A stretch of 24,267 nt of DNA from Anaerolineales bacterium. GTDB taxonomy: Bacteria; Chloroflexota; Anaerolineae; 4572-78; J111. The stretch covers positions 1 through 24,267 of the forward strand of contig JAAUSP010000036.1 of assembly GCA_012032575.1 (NCBI GenBank). Reading direction: 5' to 3'. The translations under genes and the position numbers were made by a program. Numbering within the stretch: the stretch's first letter is position 1; every line of letters begins with the position of its first letter. Below the pieces are notes generated by a model. The model searched no databases, had not been told where the DNA came from, and saw only the letters and a list, made by a program, of their open reading frames with translations. Shown here in pieces: positions 23,507 through 24,267 of the stretch.

Positions 23507-24133
23507 TCACATGTCCCACGCCACATCCCCATACAACTCGGCCGGGTGAGGTCGCCGCAGAAAGGCTTCAAAGGCCGGACGCTCGTCGCCCAGGCGGAAA
23601 GAGGGGCCGTGACCGGGAAAACAAACCGTTTCATCGGACCAGCGAAAGACAATATTTTGCAGCGTCGCCAGAGTCATGTTGAAATAATAGGGTGCCCAGG
23701 TTCTCCCCGGCCCGCCCTGAAAAATCGTGTCGCCCACAATCACCCGCGGGTCCGGCAGCATCAGGCTGACCATGCCGGGGGTGTGGCCGGGGGTGTGGAT
23801 CACCCGTAACGCATGGCTGCCGACCGGAATGGCGTCGCCATCGGCCAGCCAGACATCGGCCTCAAGATGGGCCAGCGGCGCGTCGCCGGGGTGCATCGAG
23901 ACCGGCACGCCCAGCCGCGCCTTCATTTCGTCCAGCACATCCACGTGGTCGTGGTGGCCGTGCGTCACCACAATGCCGGCGGGCGTCGAATCGGCCAGCA
24001 TTTGCAGCAGCGTGTCCGGCTCCGCGCCGGGGTCAATCAGCAGGCTTTGCCGCGTTTCCGGGCAAATCACAGCATAACTGTTCATCGGCCACGGGCCGAC
24101 GCTGGCGGATTTCAGGATCAACGGGAGAGACAT
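23507..24133 (-). CDS. MBL-fold metallo-hydrolase (glyoxalase II-like)
   Basis: 208 residues forming one metallo-beta-lactamase fold. Metal ligands are all visible: THGHHDHVD (His58, His60, Asp62, His63), HTPGHTPG (His117), VGDTIF (Asp135) and FPGHGP (His175). MNSYAV near residue 17-22 and GGPGRTW (140-146) are typical of the hydroxyacylglutathione-hydrolase-like branch, which cleaves thioesters such as S-lactoylglutathione. The protein is about 50 residues shorter than true GloB and lacks its C-terminal helical domain, so the substrate is uncertain. It is cytoplasmic. ATG at 24133 follows GGAG by 7 nt. A 7-bp tandem repeat lies directly upstream. It is the only gene fully seen at this end. 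Confidence 0.93.
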   Translation of the reverse strand: MSLPLILKSASVGPWPMNSYAVICPETRQSLLIDPGAEPDTLLQMLADSTPAGIVVTHGHHDHVDVLDEMKARLGVPVSMHPGDAPLAHLEADVWLADGDAIPVGSHALRVIHTPGHTPGMVSLMLPDPRVIVGDTIFQGGPGRTWAPYYFNMTLATLQNIVFRWSDETVCFPGHGPSFRLGDERPAFEAFLRRPHPAELYGDVAWDM

Positions 24134-24154
24134 GGGTTTGCTCCTAAGAAAATA

Positions 24155-24182
24155 GTAGACGGTAGACGGTAGACGGTAGACA
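24155..24182. repeat. Four tandem copies of a 7-bp unit (GTAGACG)
   Basis: GTAGACG occurs three times, followed by GTAGACA, 22 nt upstream of the MBL gene start on its 5' side. Confidence 0.9.
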
Positions 24183-24193
24183 GGGAACGATCA

Positions 24194-24251
24194 TGCGACC
24201 CTGCTACCTCACCCCTTCGGGTGCGCCGAAGGGCGTGCGACCCTGCTACCT
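24194..24251. repeat. 16-bp direct repeat flanking a hairpin
   Basis: TGCGACCCTGCTACCT occurs at 24194-24209 and 24236-24251. Between the copies CCCTTCGG (24213-24220) and CCGAAGGG (24226-24233) form an 8-bp hairpin. The unit runs towards the window end and may be part of a longer repeat. Confidence 0.8.
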
Positions 24252-24267
24252 TTTCATCATCGGTGGC

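Overview
The window looks like a piece of a Chloroflexota genome. I infer this from gene content and protein style: Pro/Thr-rich (TPTPTET-type) linkers in surface proteins, a C-terminal AYLPYVARQ tail, FxLYD-type lipoproteins, a T-box leader and a cohesin/dockerin protein in a bacterium without obvious outer-membrane machinery. There is no rRNA, tRNA, CRISPR array, transposase or phage gene, and the phylum call is an inference made without any database search.

Left part (1-10.27 kb). It is compact and GC-rich with short gaps. It holds the 3' end of a TPR-type protein, a DJ-1/PfpI enzyme, a small ABM-family monooxygenase, a three-gene minus-strand operon, an MFS transporter, a Ca2+/Na+ antiporter and a second TPR protein. 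The operon (6427 down to 2260) is the most interesting unit. It encodes a gingipain/caspase-like (clan CD) cysteine peptidase with an N-terminal coiled coil, a V8-like serine peptidase, and an EndA-family nuclease. None has a signal peptide. Two different proteases and a nuclease made together inside the cell suggest a proteolytic cascade that releases a nuclease, as in a cell-suicide or defence module. That function is inference; the active-site motifs are visible.

Middle (10.27-16.3 kb). Two minus-strand surface genes lie here. One is a 1602-residue secreted protein joining a lamin-tail domain, an ExeM/NucH-like nuclease and a UshA-like 5'-nucleotidase. Such a protein could convert extracellular DNA to nucleosides and phosphate on one chain. 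The other is a FxLYD-type lipoprotein just upstream. Base-word composition changes sharply inside the large gene near 10.97 kb.

Right part (16.3-24.27 kb). A T-box leader with Ser-specific UCC specifier and matching TGGC bulge controls serS. It is followed by a HAD phosphatase and then two tandem copies of a structured, terminator-ended leader of unknown class. These precede a secreted cohesin/dockerin protein whose frame is broken by one missing base. An AT-richer patch holds a small hypothetical gene and an SPFH/band-7 membrane protein. The window closes with an MBL-fold hydrolase. Intergenic gaps here carry several word-like inverted and tandem repeats that are not seen on the left.
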